Source of the DNA: Geodermatophilus poikilotrophus
GTDB lineage: Bacteria > Actinomycetota > Actinomycetes > Mycobacteriales > Geodermatophilaceae
Direction: 5' to 3'
Assembly: GCF_900111455.1 (NCBI RefSeq)
Contig: NZ_FOIE01000001.1
Span: 340,852-404,851, forward strand
DNA: 64,000 nucleotides
Positions 50,536-60,002 of the stretch are shown piece by piece. Numbering within the stretch: the stretch's first letter is position 1; each line of letters opens with the position of its first letter. Under the pieces are notes generated by a model. The model ran no database searches. It was given only the letters and a program-made list of their open reading frames with translations, and was not told the origin of the DNA. Both the position numbers and the translations under genes were made by a program.

Positions 50536-51393
50536 TCACGCCGAGTGCGGGACCTTGAACGGTTGCATGGCGCCGGCGTCGATGACCGTCGTCGTCCCGG
50601 TGACGTAGCGGGACTCGTCGGAGGCCAGGTGGAGGACGGCGTTGCTGATGTCCACCGACTCCACCCAGGGGACCGGCATGGCGTTGAGCGCCTTCATGCC
50701 CTCGGCCGCCTGCTCGCGGGTGGCTCCCTGGGCCCCGCCCAGGAACAGGCCCCAGATCGCCTCGTTGGCGACCATCGGGGTGTCCACGGTCGTGGGGTGG
50801 ATTGAGTTCACCCGGATGTGGTGCGGGGCCAGTTCGACGGCCAGCGTGCGCATCAGGCCGGTGACGCCGTGCTTGGCCGCGGTGTAGTGCGCGAGGTGGG
50901 GGAACGCGATCAGGCCGGCGATGGAGCTGGTCAGGATGATGGAGCCGCCCTGGCCGCGCTCGACCATCGACGGCGCCGTCGCCTTCACCGTCTTCCAGAC
51001 CCCGGTCAGGTTGATGTCGACGACGTCCTGCCACGTCTCCTCGGTCAGCTCGAGGGCCGGGGCGAAGCTGGCGATCCCGGCGTTGGCGCAGACGATGTCG
51101 ATGTGCCCGAACTGGGACAACCCCTCGTCGACCGCCGACTGCAGGGAAGGCAGGTCGCGCACATCCGCCTGCCGGGCCACGATGCGCCGGTCGAGCGCCT
51201 CGACCTCCTTCACCGTCTGCTCCAGATCGGCCTCGGTGGCGCCGTCGTAGGGCACGGTGTCGAAGCCTCGGCACACGTCCACGGCGATGATCTCGGCGCC
51301 CTCCTGCGCCAGGCGGACGGCGTGGGAGCGACCCTGCCCCCGCGCTGCTCCGGTGATGAAGGCGACCTTTCCCTGGACACGCCCCACGGCCAT
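50536..51393 (-). CDS. mycofactocin-coupled SDR oxidoreductase
   Basis: 285 residues. Starts VGRVQGKVAFITGAARGQGR then SHAVRLAQEGAEIIAVDVCR, the signature of mycofactocin-coupled short-chain dehydrogenases, which hold NAD tightly and pass electrons to the peptide-derived redox cofactor mycofactocin. Catalytic Ser in LTSSIAGL and YTAAKHGVTG (Tyr/Lys) are present. ATG at 51393 overlaps its GGAGGAG; GTG 51387, six bases further, has better spacing and could be the true start. No mycofactocin biosynthesis genes are in the window. Near amidase and Baeyer-Villiger genes. Confidence 0.9.
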   Translation of the reverse strand: MAVGRVQGKVAFITGAARGQGRSHAVRLAQEGAEIIAVDVCRGFDTVPYDGATEADLEQTVKEVEALDRRIVARQADVRDLPSLQSAVDEGLSQFGHIDIVCANAGIASFAPALELTEETWQDVVDINLTGVWKTVKATAPSMVERGQGGSIILTSSIAGLIAFPHLAHYTAAKHGVTGLMRTLAVELAPHHIRVNSIHPTTVDTPMVANEAIWGLFLGGAQGATREQAAEGMKALNAMPVPWVESVDISNAVLHLASDESRYVTGTTTVIDAGAMQPFKVPHSA

Positions 51394-51654
51394 CTCCTCC
51401 GCTCGGTCGAGGCACCGGGGATCCGGTCGCGCCAATGTATGGCGTGGATCACACCTCGTGGCGTGCCTGCGCCGTGCCGCTCCCGACGCGGGCGCGTCAC
51501 GACCCACGAGAGAACGCCTGGCAGCCGTTTCCGGCCCTCGTCGTGGGCCCACCGCTCCTGTCGTGTCGAGCAGGCGGCTCCCCGACCTTGTCGCGGCCGG
51601 CGAGGCTCGGCAGACTCCGGCCCCTCAACGTGCCCAGTCGAGAGGCGGATGACG

Positions 51655-53133
51655 ATGTCCGACGACCAGGCCTACGCCACCGCGACCGAGCTGGCCGCCC
51701 GCATCCGACGCCGCGATCTCTCCCCGGTCGAGGTCGTCGACGCCGTCATCGCCCGCATCGAGGCACGGAACCCCAGCCTGAACGCGCTCGTCTTCACCGC
51801 GTTCGACGAGGCTCGCGAGCAGGCGCGGGAGGCCGAGCGGGCGGTGACGTCCGGCGAGGCGCTCGGCCCGCTGCACGGGGTGCCGACCGCGATCAAGGAC
51901 CTGTTCGACTTCAAGCCCGGATGGCCGGCGACGTTCGGGGGGATCCGTGCGTTGAAGGACTTCAGCGTCCCCACCTACTGCACGTACGCGGAGCGGATGG
52001 AGGCCGCCGGCGCCGTTCTGGTCGGCAAGACCAACAGCCCCGTCATGGGCTTCCGTGGCACGTGCGACAACTACCTGTTCGGCCCCTCCCGCAACCCCTT
52101 CGACACGACGAAGAACACCGGCGGCTCCTCCGGCGGCAGCGCCGCCGCCGTCGCGGACGGGTTGCTGCCCCTGGCCGAGGGCACCGACGGCGGTGGCTCC
52201 ATCCGCATCCCCGCCTCGTGGTGCGGTCTGTACGGCTACAAGGCCTCGTTCGGGCGGGTGCCCTACACGGCGCGGCCGAACGCCTTCGGCTCGGTCAACC
52301 CGTTCCTGTTCGAGGGGGCGTTGACCCGCACCGTGGACGACGCGGCCCTCGCCCTCGACGTGCTCGCCGGTTACGACGACCGGGATCCCTTCGCCCTCGA
52401 CGACCCCGTCTCCTTCGCGGGAGCCACGCGCCGGTCGATCAGCGGCTGGCGCATCGCCTTCAGCGCCACCGTCGGGAACATCCCGGTCGACCGCCGCGTC
52501 GCCGCCGTCGTGGAACGAGCGGTGCGGGCGTTCGAGGAGGCGGGCGCCACCGTCGAGGAGGTCGACCTCGCGTTCGACCACGACCAGCGCGAGCTGAGCG
52601 ACCTGTGGTGCCGGCTGATCATGCCGCTCAACATCGAGGGCCTCGAGGGACTCAGCACGCAGAGCCTCGACCTGCTCGGCGAGCACCGGGACGACTTCCC
52701 CCCGGAGTACCTGCGCTGGATCGACGAGGGCTACCGGCTCAGCGCCCAGGACGTGCTCCGCGACCAGCGCATGCGCACCCACGTCTACGACCGGATCCAG
52801 CAGGTGCTGCGCTCCCACGACCTGCTGGTCACCCCGACCCTCGCGGCGTTGCCCGTCGACAACGCCGACGACGGCAACACCGTCGGCCCGAGCACCATCG
52901 AGGGCGTCGACGTCGACCCGCTCATCGGGTGGTGCCTCACCTACGTCGTCAACTTCTCCGGGCACCCGGCCGCCTCGGTCCCGGCCGGGGACGTCGACGG
53001 GTTGCCGGTCGGCATGCAGCTGATCGGCCGCCGCTACGCCGACGCGGACGTGCTGGCCGCCAGCGCGGCGTTCGAACGGCTCCGCCCCTGGCACGACGCC
53101 TACGCCCGGTGCGCCGACCGTCCGCTCGTGTGA
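51655..53133 (+). CDS. amidase signature enzyme
   Basis: 492 residues of the amidase signature family. Ser-cisSer-Lys triad: Lys81 in AIKDLFDF, cis-Ser158 in [12 protein letters not shown], nucleophile Ser182 in [20 protein letters not shown], matching the spacing of the family exactly. Hydrolyses an amide to acid and ammonia; some members act on nylon oligomers, indoleacetamide or peptides. ATG at 51655 has GAGG nine bases upstream; an ATG two codons earlier is too close. It converges with the Baeyer-Villiger gene, overlapping it by 34 bases. Confidence 0.93.
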   Translation: MSDDQAYATATELAARIRRRDLSPVEVVDAVIARIEARNPSLNALVFTAFDEAREQAREAERAVTSGEALGPLHGVPTAIKDLFDFKPGWPATFGGIRALKDFSVPTYCTYAERMEAAGAVLVGKTNSPVMGFRGTCDNYLFGPSRNPFDTTKNTGGSSGGSAAAVADGLLPLAEGTDGGGSIRIPASWCGLYGYKASFGRVPYTARPNAFGSVNPFLFEGALTRTVDDAALALDVLAGYDDRDPFALDDPVSFAGATRRSISGWRIAFSATVGNIPVDRRVAAVVERAVRAFEEAGATVEEVDLAFDHDQRELSDLWCRLIMPLNIEGLEGLSTQSLDLLGEHRDDFPPEYLRWIDEGYRLSAQDVLRDQRMRTHVYDRIQQVLRSHDLLVTPTLAALPVDNADDGNTVGPSTIEGVDVDPLIGWCLTYVVNFSGHPAASVPAGDVDGLPVGMQLIGRRYADADVLAASAAFERLRPWHDAYARCADRPLV

Positions 53134-54824
53134 TCTGCAGGCCTCGGCACTCCGGCATGCTGCCGCGCGGCGCCGGCGGTTGCCGGTGAGCGGCCGAGGA
53201 CGAAGCCCTCGTAGCCCTTCGCGGCGACTTCCTCGCACTTCGCCCGGTAGGGGCCGACCCCACCGAGGTAGACCATGAACTCGCGCGCCTTCCCTTCGAC
53301 GTTGGAGCCCAGGTACCAGGAGTTGGACCTCGGGAAGAGCGTCGTGCCGGCCACCTCACGGGTGTGCGCGACCCACGCGTCCTCTGATCCCGGATGCGCC
53401 TCGATGGTGCTCAGGTCGTGCTCCGCCACGTGGCGGATCGCATCGGAGATCCATTCGACGTGTTGTTCGATCGACACGATGACGTTCGACAGCACGGTGG
53501 GCGTCTGCGGGCCGCCGATGATGAACGTGTTCGGGAAGCCCGCGACAGCGAGCCCGAGATAGCTACGCGGGCCCGCCGCCCACTTGTCCTTCAGCCGCTG
53601 CCCGCCGCGGCCGCGGATGTCAATCGAGGTCAGCGCGCCGGTGAGCGCATCGAACCCGGTCGCGAGGACGAGGTCGTCGAGGTGGTACTCACGCTCGGTG
53701 GTGCGGACGCCGGCCGGGGTGATCTCGACCAGCGGACTCCTGCGCAGGTCGACCAGATGGACGTCGTCCCGGTTGTAGGTCTCGTAGTAGTCCGTGGCGA
53801 CGCACAACCGCTTGGTGAGGATCGGATAGTCCTTCGGGCAGAGCGTCTCGGCGGTGTCGGGGTCCTCGACGATCTCCCTGATCCGGTCCCGGACGTACTC
53901 GGCGGCGGTGTCGTTTGCGGCCTGGTCCACCAGGACGTCGGTGAAGGCCGCGTACACGTCGCCGAGTCCGTTGTCGGGGTCGTTCCACGCGCGGTCGTAC
54001 ACGCGGCGCCGCTCCTCCGGGTCCACCTCGAGAGCGGACCGCTCGGGCACGGGGACCGCGATGCCGAACATCGAGACCCGCGCCTGCTCGCGCAGCTCGC
54101 GGTAGCGCGCCTTGACGCCGTCCTGGAACCCTGCCGCGAAGGGGTGGTTGTGTGCCGGGATGGCGAAGTTCGGCGTCCGCTGGAAGACGGTGAGGTCGGC
54201 GGCCTGCTGGGCGATGATCGGGATGGCCTGGATGGCCGAGGAGCCGGTCCCGATGACGCCGACCCGTCGCCCGCTGAAGTCGACGCCCTCGTGCGGCCAG
54301 CGCGCAGTGTGGTACCAGGCGCCGCGGAAGCTCTCCAGACCCGGGACCTCTGGGGTCTTCCAGGTCGACAGCGGGCCCGAGGCGTGGACCACGAACCTGG
54401 CGGAGACCTCGTCGCCCTGGTCGGTGCGCACCGACCACCGCGCCCGGTCTTCGTTCCAGACCGTGGCGTTCACCGTGGTCCGGAACCGGATGTCCCGGCG
54501 CAGGTCGAAGCGGTCGGCCACGTGCTGGGCGTAGCGGAGGATCTCCGGTTGGGTCGGGTACTTCTCCGTCCACTCCCACTCCTGCTCGAGGTCCGGGTCG
54601 AAGGAGTACGAGTAGTCCATGCTCGGGAAGTCGCAGCGGGCACCGGGGTAGCGGTTCCAGTACCAGGTGCCGCCGACGTCCTCCGCCGTCTCGAAGACCT
54701 GGACCGTGCAGCCCTGCTGGCGGAGTCGGTGGAGCGCGTACATGCCTGCGAAGCCGGCGCCGACGACCACGACGTCGACCTCGCGCGGCTCGGTACGGGC
54801 GGGGGAAGCGAGCGACCGTGACAC
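53100..54824 (-). CDS. Baeyer-Villiger monooxygenase
   Basis: 574 residues. FAD fold VDVVVVGAGFAGMYALHRL, then GGTWYWNRYPGARCD, the Baeyer-Villiger fingerprint FRGAWYHTARWPHEGVDFSG, followed by NADPH fold RVGVIGTGSSAIQAIP and LVLATGFDALTGAL. Converts ketones to esters or lactones with NADPH and oxygen; closest to cyclohexanone/acetone monooxygenase type I. GTG at 54824 has GAGG upstream. 3' end overlaps the amidase gene. With an SDR, an alcohol dehydrogenase and an amidase nearby, it could be part of an alcohol-to-ester degradation route (inference). Confidence 0.93.
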   Translation of the reverse strand: MSRSLASPARTEPREVDVVVVGAGFAGMYALHRLRQQGCTVQVFETAEDVGGTWYWNRYPGARCDFPSMDYSYSFDPDLEQEWEWTEKYPTQPEILRYAQHVADRFDLRRDIRFRTTVNATVWNEDRARWSVRTDQGDEVSARFVVHASGPLSTWKTPEVPGLESFRGAWYHTARWPHEGVDFSGRRVGVIGTGSSAIQAIPIIAQQAADLTVFQRTPNFAIPAHNHPFAAGFQDGVKARYRELREQARVSMFGIAVPVPERSALEVDPEERRRVYDRAWNDPDNGLGDVYAAFTDVLVDQAANDTAAEYVRDRIREIVEDPDTAETLCPKDYPILTKRLCVATDYYETYNRDDVHLVDLRRSPLVEITPAGVRTTEREYHLDDLVLATGFDALTGALTSIDIRGRGGQRLKDKWAAGPRSYLGLAVAGFPNTFIIGGPQTPTVLSNVIVSIEQHVEWISDAIRHVAEHDLSTIEAHPGSEDAWVAHTREVAGTTLFPRSNSWYLGSNVEGKAREFMVYLGGVGPYRAKCEEVAAKGYEGFVLGRSPATAGAARQHAGVPRPADHTSGRSAHRA

Positions 54825-55198
54825 GGGGGCTCCTCGTTGGGAGCGGCGCAGCTCAGCGGCCACCGGCCGGGCGAGGACGGCGGGTCCCTGAACGCCTGTG
54901 TGAGGGGGCACCATGCTGCCAAGCGGGACCCGGGCCGATCCAGAGCCCTACTGCTCTGGGGCCCGGTGACCGTCGACCCCAGCCCCCCGCTCCGGCCTGG
55001 AGTGACCCGGGGGCGGCCACCTGCTTCCGCTCTGGGTCGCGGACCGCGCACCGTCGGAGACGGCGACCAGCGACGGAGGCACGGACGGACCACCGCGCTG
55101 GCCGGGGTGCTCGACCGCGGCCATCCTGCAGGCTGAGCGGACAGTCCGGCGGTGCGGGACCCGAGGGGCCGGCCCGCCGCGCGGGACGGAGGACACCC
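54825..55198. other. divergent intergenic region
   Basis: 374 bases between the monooxygenase and dehydrogenase starts. No gene or clear operator seen; promoters are expected on both sides. Confidence 0.4.
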
Positions 55199-56172
55199 AT
55201 GTGGGCACAGACGCTGCGCGGTCCCTTCCGCTTCGAGCAGGTGGAGGTTGCGGCCCCGGACCTCGCCACCCTCCCGCCCCGGCACGTGCTGCTGGCCACC
55301 TGCGCCGGCGCCATCTGCGGCAGCGACCTGCCAACTTCCGTGGTGACGTGTGGCCGCACCCGGCCGCCGAGGACGGCTGGGGGGCCACGCGGGCGCCGGG
55401 CTTCCCGATGCACGAGATCGTCGGGGAGGTCGTCGCCAGCCAGCACCCCGACCACTCCCCCGGCGACCTCGTCGTCGGCTGGGCGTCCAGGTTCGACGGC
55501 ATCGCCGAACTCGTGGTCACCGACGGCGACGGCCTCGCGCCCTACGACACCGGCCTGCCGGCCACCACCGCGGTCATGCTGCAGCCCCTGGCCTGCGTCC
55601 TCTACGCCGCCGAACAGCTCGGCGACGTCTCGGGGCAGGCGGTCGGGGTGATCGGGCAGGGCCCGATCGGCCTGCTGTTCAGCTCCGTCCTCAAGGCCCG
55701 CGGCGCGGCCCGGGTCACCGGCGTGGACCCGGTGGACCGCAGCGACGTCGCGTCCGTCTTCGGCGTCGACGAGGTCGTCACCGCCCGGGCCGAGCGGTGG
55801 GCGGGCTCGCTGTCCGATCCCGACCGGCCGTCGGTGGTTGTGGAGGCGGTGGGCCACCAGGTCTCGACGCTGCAGCCGGCACTGGACGCCGTGGCGCCCT
55901 GCGGTCAGGTCCTCTACTTCGGCGTCCCGGACGACCCGGTCTACCCGTTCGACATGATGACCTTCCTGCGCAAGAACCTGACCTTGCGCTGAGGCATCAC
56001 CCTCGAGCGGCGCCGAGTGCTGGCCGACGCCGGCACGTACCTCGCGGAGCACCCCGCCCTGCGGGACGCCTACGTCACCGACGTCCACCCCGTCGTCGAC
56101 GTGGAGGCCGCCTTCAGCGCCGCGCTCGCCCCCCGGCCGGGGCAGTTGAAGATCGCGGTCGACATGACCTGA
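55199..56172 (+). pseudogene. zinc-type alcohol dehydrogenase, broken by a frameshift and a nonsense codon
   Basis: ATG at 55199 with GGAGG six bases upstream. First frame: MWAQTLRGPFRFEQVEVAAP to CAGAICGSDLP, including the Cys-x2-GSD catalytic-zinc element. At about 55331 a missing base moves the frame, continuing NFRGDVWPHPAAEDGWGATR, then MHEIVGEVVA, VIGQGPIGLLFSSVLKARGA (NAD fold) and so on. At 55990-55992 an in-frame TGA interrupts LTLR/GITLERRRVLADAGTY, and homology continues to VDMT at 56172. Two lesions make a pseudogene more likely than error; expected full length about 324 residues. Adjacent to BVMO. Confidence 0.82.
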
Positions 56173-56218
56173 CGGCGGTTCGGCCGCCGCTGCTGCCGGG
56201 CACGGTGGTCCCGGCGGC

Positions 56219-57454
56219 TCACGACACCCAGGCGGACAACACGCGGACCCGGATGGTCCCGGGCATGCCGCGCACCCGGTCGAGCACGGCTGGCGCGAGG
56301 GGGCCGCGCACGTCGGTGACCACGTAGCCGACCGAGCCGGAGGTGGCGAAGACCTGCTGCCCGACGTCTAGGTCGCCGTCGGCGAGCAGGTCGTTCACGT
56401 GGGCCAGCGTGCCCGGCTGGTTGCGGTGCAGGAGCGCCAGACGCGTGGTCCCGGCCGGACGGGCCGGCTGGACCTCCGGCAGGTTGACGCTCAGCCCGGT
56501 GGCGCCGTGCTCCAGGTACCCGGTCAGCTTGGTGGCGACGAACTCGCCGATGTCCTGCTGCGCCTCCTCGGTGGAGCCGCCGACGTGCGGCGTGAGGATG
56601 ACGTTGGGCAGCCCGCGCAGGTCGGACTCGAACGGGTCGCCCGCCGCGGCAGGCTCGTCCGGGAACACGTCGACCGCCGCGCCGGCCAGGTGGCCGCTGT
56701 CGATGTGCCGGCGCAGGGCGGCGTGGTCGACGACGAATCCCCGGGATAGGTTGAGGAACAGCGCACCGGGCACCATGGCCGCGAACTGCTCCTCGCCGAA
56801 CATGCCGCTGTTGCCCGGCCGGCCGTCGACGTGGAGCGACACCACGTCGGAGTCGGCGAGCAGCTCCTCGAGCGTCGCGCACCGGCGGGCGTTGCCGAGC
56901 GCGAGCCGGTCTGCGGTGTCGAAGAACAACACCCGCATGCCGAGCGCCTCGGCGAGCACCGAGAGCTGGCTGCCGATCTTGCCGTACCCGACGATGCCCA
57001 GCCGCCGTCCGCGCACCTCGTGGCTGCCCTTCGCCGACTTGCGCCAGATCCCGGTGTGCATGGCGTCGTCGTGCACGGTCAGCCGGCGGGTGAGCGCGAT
57101 GATCTCGGCCACCGCGAGCTCGACCACGCTGCGGGTGTTCGAGAACGGGGCGTTGAACACCGCCACCCCGTGCGCCGTGGCCGCCTGCAGGTCGATCTGG
57201 TTGGTCCCGATGCAGAACGCCCCCACAGCCAGCAAGTCCGGGGCCTGCGCGAGGACGTCGGCGGTCACCTGCGTGCCCGAGCGCAGTCCCAGCACCTGCA
57301 CACCGTGCAGCCGTCGCACCAGCTCCTCGGGGCCCAGGGCCCGATCGACCTGTTCGACGGCGATGCCGCACGAGGCGAGCAGGCCGGCCGCGATCGGGTG
57401 GACACCCTCGACCAACAGGGCCCGTGACGGACGCGAGGACACCGGGATGGGCAT
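56219..57454 (-). CDS. serA: D-3-phosphoglycerate dehydrogenase
   Basis: 411 residues, the E. coli-type SerA length, catalysing the first step of serine synthesis. NAD-binding GIVGYGKIGSQLSVLAEALG at about 155, catalytic Arg in LFLNLSRGFVVD, Glu in DVFPDEPAA and His in ILTPHVGGSTEEAQQDIGEF; a C-terminal ACT domain ARLALLHRNQPGTLAHVNDL-like (starting near residue 340) for serine feedback. ATG at 57454 with GGAGG eight bases upstream. Converges with the broken dehydrogenase; divergent from the eCIS effector gene. Confidence 0.94.
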   Translation of the reverse strand: MPIPVSSRPSRALLVEGVHPIAAGLLASCGIAVEQVDRALGPEELVRRLHGVQVLGLRSGTQVTADVLAQAPDLLAVGAFCIGTNQIDLQAATAHGVAVFNAPFSNTRSVVELAVAEIIALTRRLTVHDDAMHTGIWRKSAKGSHEVRGRRLGIVGYGKIGSQLSVLAEALGMRVLFFDTADRLALGNARRCATLEELLADSDVVSLHVDGRPGNSGMFGEEQFAAMVPGALFLNLSRGFVVDHAALRRHIDSGHLAGAAVDVFPDEPAAAGDPFESDLRGLPNVILTPHVGGSTEEAQQDIGEFVATKLTGYLEHGATGLSVNLPEVQPARPAGTTRLALLHRNQPGTLAHVNDLLADGDLDVGQQVFATSGSVGYVVTDVRGPLAPAVLDRVRGMPGTIRVRVLSAWVS

Positions 57455-57823
57455 GCGAGAGGCCTCCTTGCCTCGGTGCGACTGCGGCCGGGTACGCCTC
57501 GGCCGGCACCTCCACCCGTTCAGACGCATTGACCCGCGCCGAGATACAGGCACGAGGAACTCACCGCCGGCCGTGGCCGTGCCCGAGGGCGTGCGCGATC
57601 CCGGCCCGGTCAGCCGCTCCGGTACGAGGCTCATGCGGAGCACATCGCCGTCACGTCTCGCGCCCCGTCCGGTGGTCCTGCACCGACCGGAGGCGACCCC
57701 GCGGTCCGGCGGGGGACCAACGCATGCACCTGCCACTCCGCGGACACGGTCACCGCTCGCCGTCGCAGCGGGCGGCTGAGGTGCGATACTGCTCACATAG
57801 GGCTGCGTTCGAGGTGGTCGAGG
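57455..57823. other. divergent intergenic region
   Basis: 369 bases between SerA and the DUF4157 gene. No gene. A GATACT -10-like element at 57785-57790 lies about 34 bases before the ATG of the effector gene. Confidence 0.4.
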
Positions 57824-59956
57824 ATGGGTTCCTGTAGAGCCGAGCCATCACCGCTGTCCGGTGCTCGGGCTCCAGCTCCATCCGGTCCGGTCCAGGGATC
57901 TGGGCGCCCAGCAGCAGGCGCCGGACCCATGCAGGCCCCCGCGCCGCCCCACCGCTGCGTTGCAGTGCAGGATGTGCCGACCAGCAGCTTGCACATCGCT
58001 GCGGACGGCCCGCAAGACGCTCAGGCCACGCTCTTGGCCTCGGGTGGCACATGGAGTTCGATCCCGGCGCCCATCCCGTCCGCGGAGGCTCCCCCTGTCG
58101 TGGAGGAAGCCCTCCGCTCATCGTCGCAACAGCTGGACCCGCAGCACCGGGAAGCCTGGGAGACACGGTTCGGTGCGGATTTCTCCACCGTCCGACTGCA
58201 TGTCGGCGAATCGGCCCGCCGATCCCTGGATGCGGTGCGGGCGCTTGCCTTCTCTGTCGGAGAGGACGTCGTCACCGGTGATCTATCCCTTGGCACGTCC
58301 GGTGGCAGCCGCGTGCTGGGACACGAGCTGGCGCACGTCGTGCAGCAGCGCGCCGGTGGCGTCCCCATGGTCATGCGCCACCCTGACGACAGGCAGGCCG
58401 GTTCGCCGGGGTCGGCTACTGGACCTCCCTCCCCGTTGGGAGCGAGCGAAGCGACCCGTTCGAGGCTCGAGCAGATCATCCGAACTGGAGGCCCTCTCCC
58501 GGGGGGCACTCGCGTCATCGGTGCCGCCATCGTGGAGGTGGAGGGGTACGCCGGTCCGCGGGAGTTGCGCGCGGTCAGTTCCTCCCAGACGGACGACCTG
58601 GGCCACGGGGCCGCCGTCCCCCATGCGCAGACGCCCACCGACCGCACACTGTCTGCCGCGCGCAGCATCGGTGGCGCGTCCGTCCGGCGCGAGTTCCCCT
58701 TCTCGCACATCAACGACGCAGAGATCAAGCTCTTCGAGGAGATCTCCCGTCACATGCCGCCGAACGCCCGTGGCCGAATCAGCTTTCTCACCATGCGCAG
58801 TCGGCTGAACGGCACCGTCCTGGAGCCGATCCCGGCGTGCTCCAGCTGCACCAACGCCACCTTCCAGGTGGCAGGCACGTTCCGAGGCGTCGAGGTTGCC
58901 TCTTACGCGGCAGTACACCCGACCGGCTCGGCCGATCTCCGCCCGTCCTCTACAGCGCCCGGCACCGGTCAGGCACCACCGGCACCCGGCCGCACCCAGT
59001 CGCGTCCTGGTCCACCGGCACCCGCCAGGACGAGTCCGCCCCAGTCAGGCGCCGGGGTCCGCGCCGAGGTCGGGACGCCGGACATGCGCGGCACCACGGT
59101 GAGCGGACCGTCCCCGCGGGGTACGGCCGCTCTGCAGGGAGCGGCTCTGGCGCTCTCCGGGGTGAACTTCGTCCTGAACGTGATCAACGACGACATCCAA
59201 CGGGAGCGAGTACAGCAGGCCCTCGGCCAGCTGGAGCCCGATATTCGTCGGAGACGGCAGCGCAACCCGGAACTCGGGATCCTCGTCATCATCCACTTTC
59301 GGCAGGTTCAGGGACCGCCGGAGAGCGCCATCCAACCGGGTCCGGAGTTCCGTTTCATCGACACCGGCACTGGCCGTACCCGGGACGAGGCGTTTGAGGA
59401 CTGGCGGTCCACGCCGGCGATCCGGGAAGCGCTGCCCCTCAACGTCCGTGAGTTCAAGCAGGAGGTCTGGCTCCCCCCCTCGGTGACCCCGAGCGTCCGG
59501 TCCATCCGGGCACCGTGGCCCAGGGCTGCGCTCGCCACCTTCCGCGAGGGCACAGCGCAGCTGCAGGACGTCGAGTGGGGCGGGGTGACCGGTTTCGACG
59601 ACGAGGGCAGCTCCCCGTTGGACGTGCCGGAGGGACTGCGGCCGCGGTTCCTGGTCCTGCAGGTCCCCCGAACCCTGACCTTCTTCAACGGGTCCGTCCC
59701 TGTGAAGGTGGACATCCCGATCCGGACGGTGCCCGCTGCCGCAGGGGGCTCGATCCCCGTCGTCGATCTAGACCCGTGGGTCCCGTTCGCGAACGTGCGG
59801 GCCGCCTGCGTCTTTCCGGCCGACGACGCCACCCAGGACCTGTTCGGTACCGCACGCGCCACCAAGGACAACCTGAACCAGCTCGGCATCTACCCGAACT
59901 TCTCAAGGGCACGATGGGTGCGCCCCGAACACGTACGGGTGCTTCCCAAGGCCTGA
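57824..59956 (+). CDS. DUF4157 eCIS-associated protein with deaminase-like toxin domain
   Basis: 710 residues in four parts. Residues 1-85: disordered Pro/Ala/Ser-rich. 86-185: DUF4157, the hallmark of extracellular contractile injection system (eCIS) cargo, with LDPQHREAWETRFGADFSTV, VRLHV and the HELAH zinc-peptidase-like motif at 167-171. 205-365: a nucleic-acid-deaminase-like domain, DAEIKLFEEI (Glu300) followed by RISFLTMRSR and PIPACSSC (Cys339, Cys342); Asp298 takes the usual His place, as in some toxin deaminases. 365-415: Pro-rich linker. 416-710: unassigned C-terminus. ATG with GAGG upstream. Converges on baseplate genes with a shared hairpin. Confidence 0.85.
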   Translation: MGSCRAEPSPLSGARAPAPSGPVQGSGRPAAGAGPMQAPAPPHRCVAVQDVPTSSLHIAADGPQDAQATLLASGGTWSSIPAPIPSAEAPPVVEEALRSSSQQLDPQHREAWETRFGADFSTVRLHVGESARRSLDAVRALAFSVGEDVVTGDLSLGTSGGSRVLGHELAHVVQQRAGGVPMVMRHPDDRQAGSPGSATGPPSPLGASEATRSRLEQIIRTGGPLPGGTRVIGAAIVEVEGYAGPRELRAVSSSQTDDLGHGAAVPHAQTPTDRTLSAARSIGGASVRREFPFSHINDAEIKLFEEISRHMPPNARGRISFLTMRSRLNGTVLEPIPACSSCTNATFQVAGTFRGVEVASYAAVHPTGSADLRPSSTAPGTGQAPPAPGRTQSRPGPPAPARTSPPQSGAGVRAEVGTPDMRGTTVSGPSPRGTAALQGAALALSGVNFVLNVINDDIQRERVQQALGQLEPDIRRRRQRNPELGILVIIHFRQVQGPPESAIQPGPEFRFIDTGTGRTRDEAFEDWRSTPAIREALPLNVREFKQEVWLPPSVTPSVRSIRAPWPRAALATFREGTAQLQDVEWGGVTGFDDEGSSPLDVPEGLRPRFLVLQVPRTLTFFNGSVPVKVDIPIRTVPAAAGGSIPVVDLDPWVPFANVRAACVFPADDATQDLFGTARATKDNLNQLGIYPNFSRARWVRPEHVRVLPKA

Positions 59957-60001
59957 GCGGGTAGCGTCCCGAACGCCCGAGTTGAGTCGGGCGTGACCCG
60001 C
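59957..60001. terminator. bidirectional hairpin between eCIS effector and tail genes
   Basis: Inner perfect stem ACGCCCGA-GTTGAG-TCGGGCGT (59973-59994) nested in an outer GCGGGT/ACCCGC stem (59957-59962 with 59996-60001). It fills almost the entire 46-base gap between two convergent stops. No T tract, typical of high-GC terminators. Confidence 0.75.
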
Positions 60002-60002
60002 T

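Noticed and set aside
55990..55992. In-frame TGA of the dehydrogenase as a selenocysteine codon
   Set aside because: No SECIS-like hairpin, not at a catalytic Cys position, and the gene also has a frameshift.
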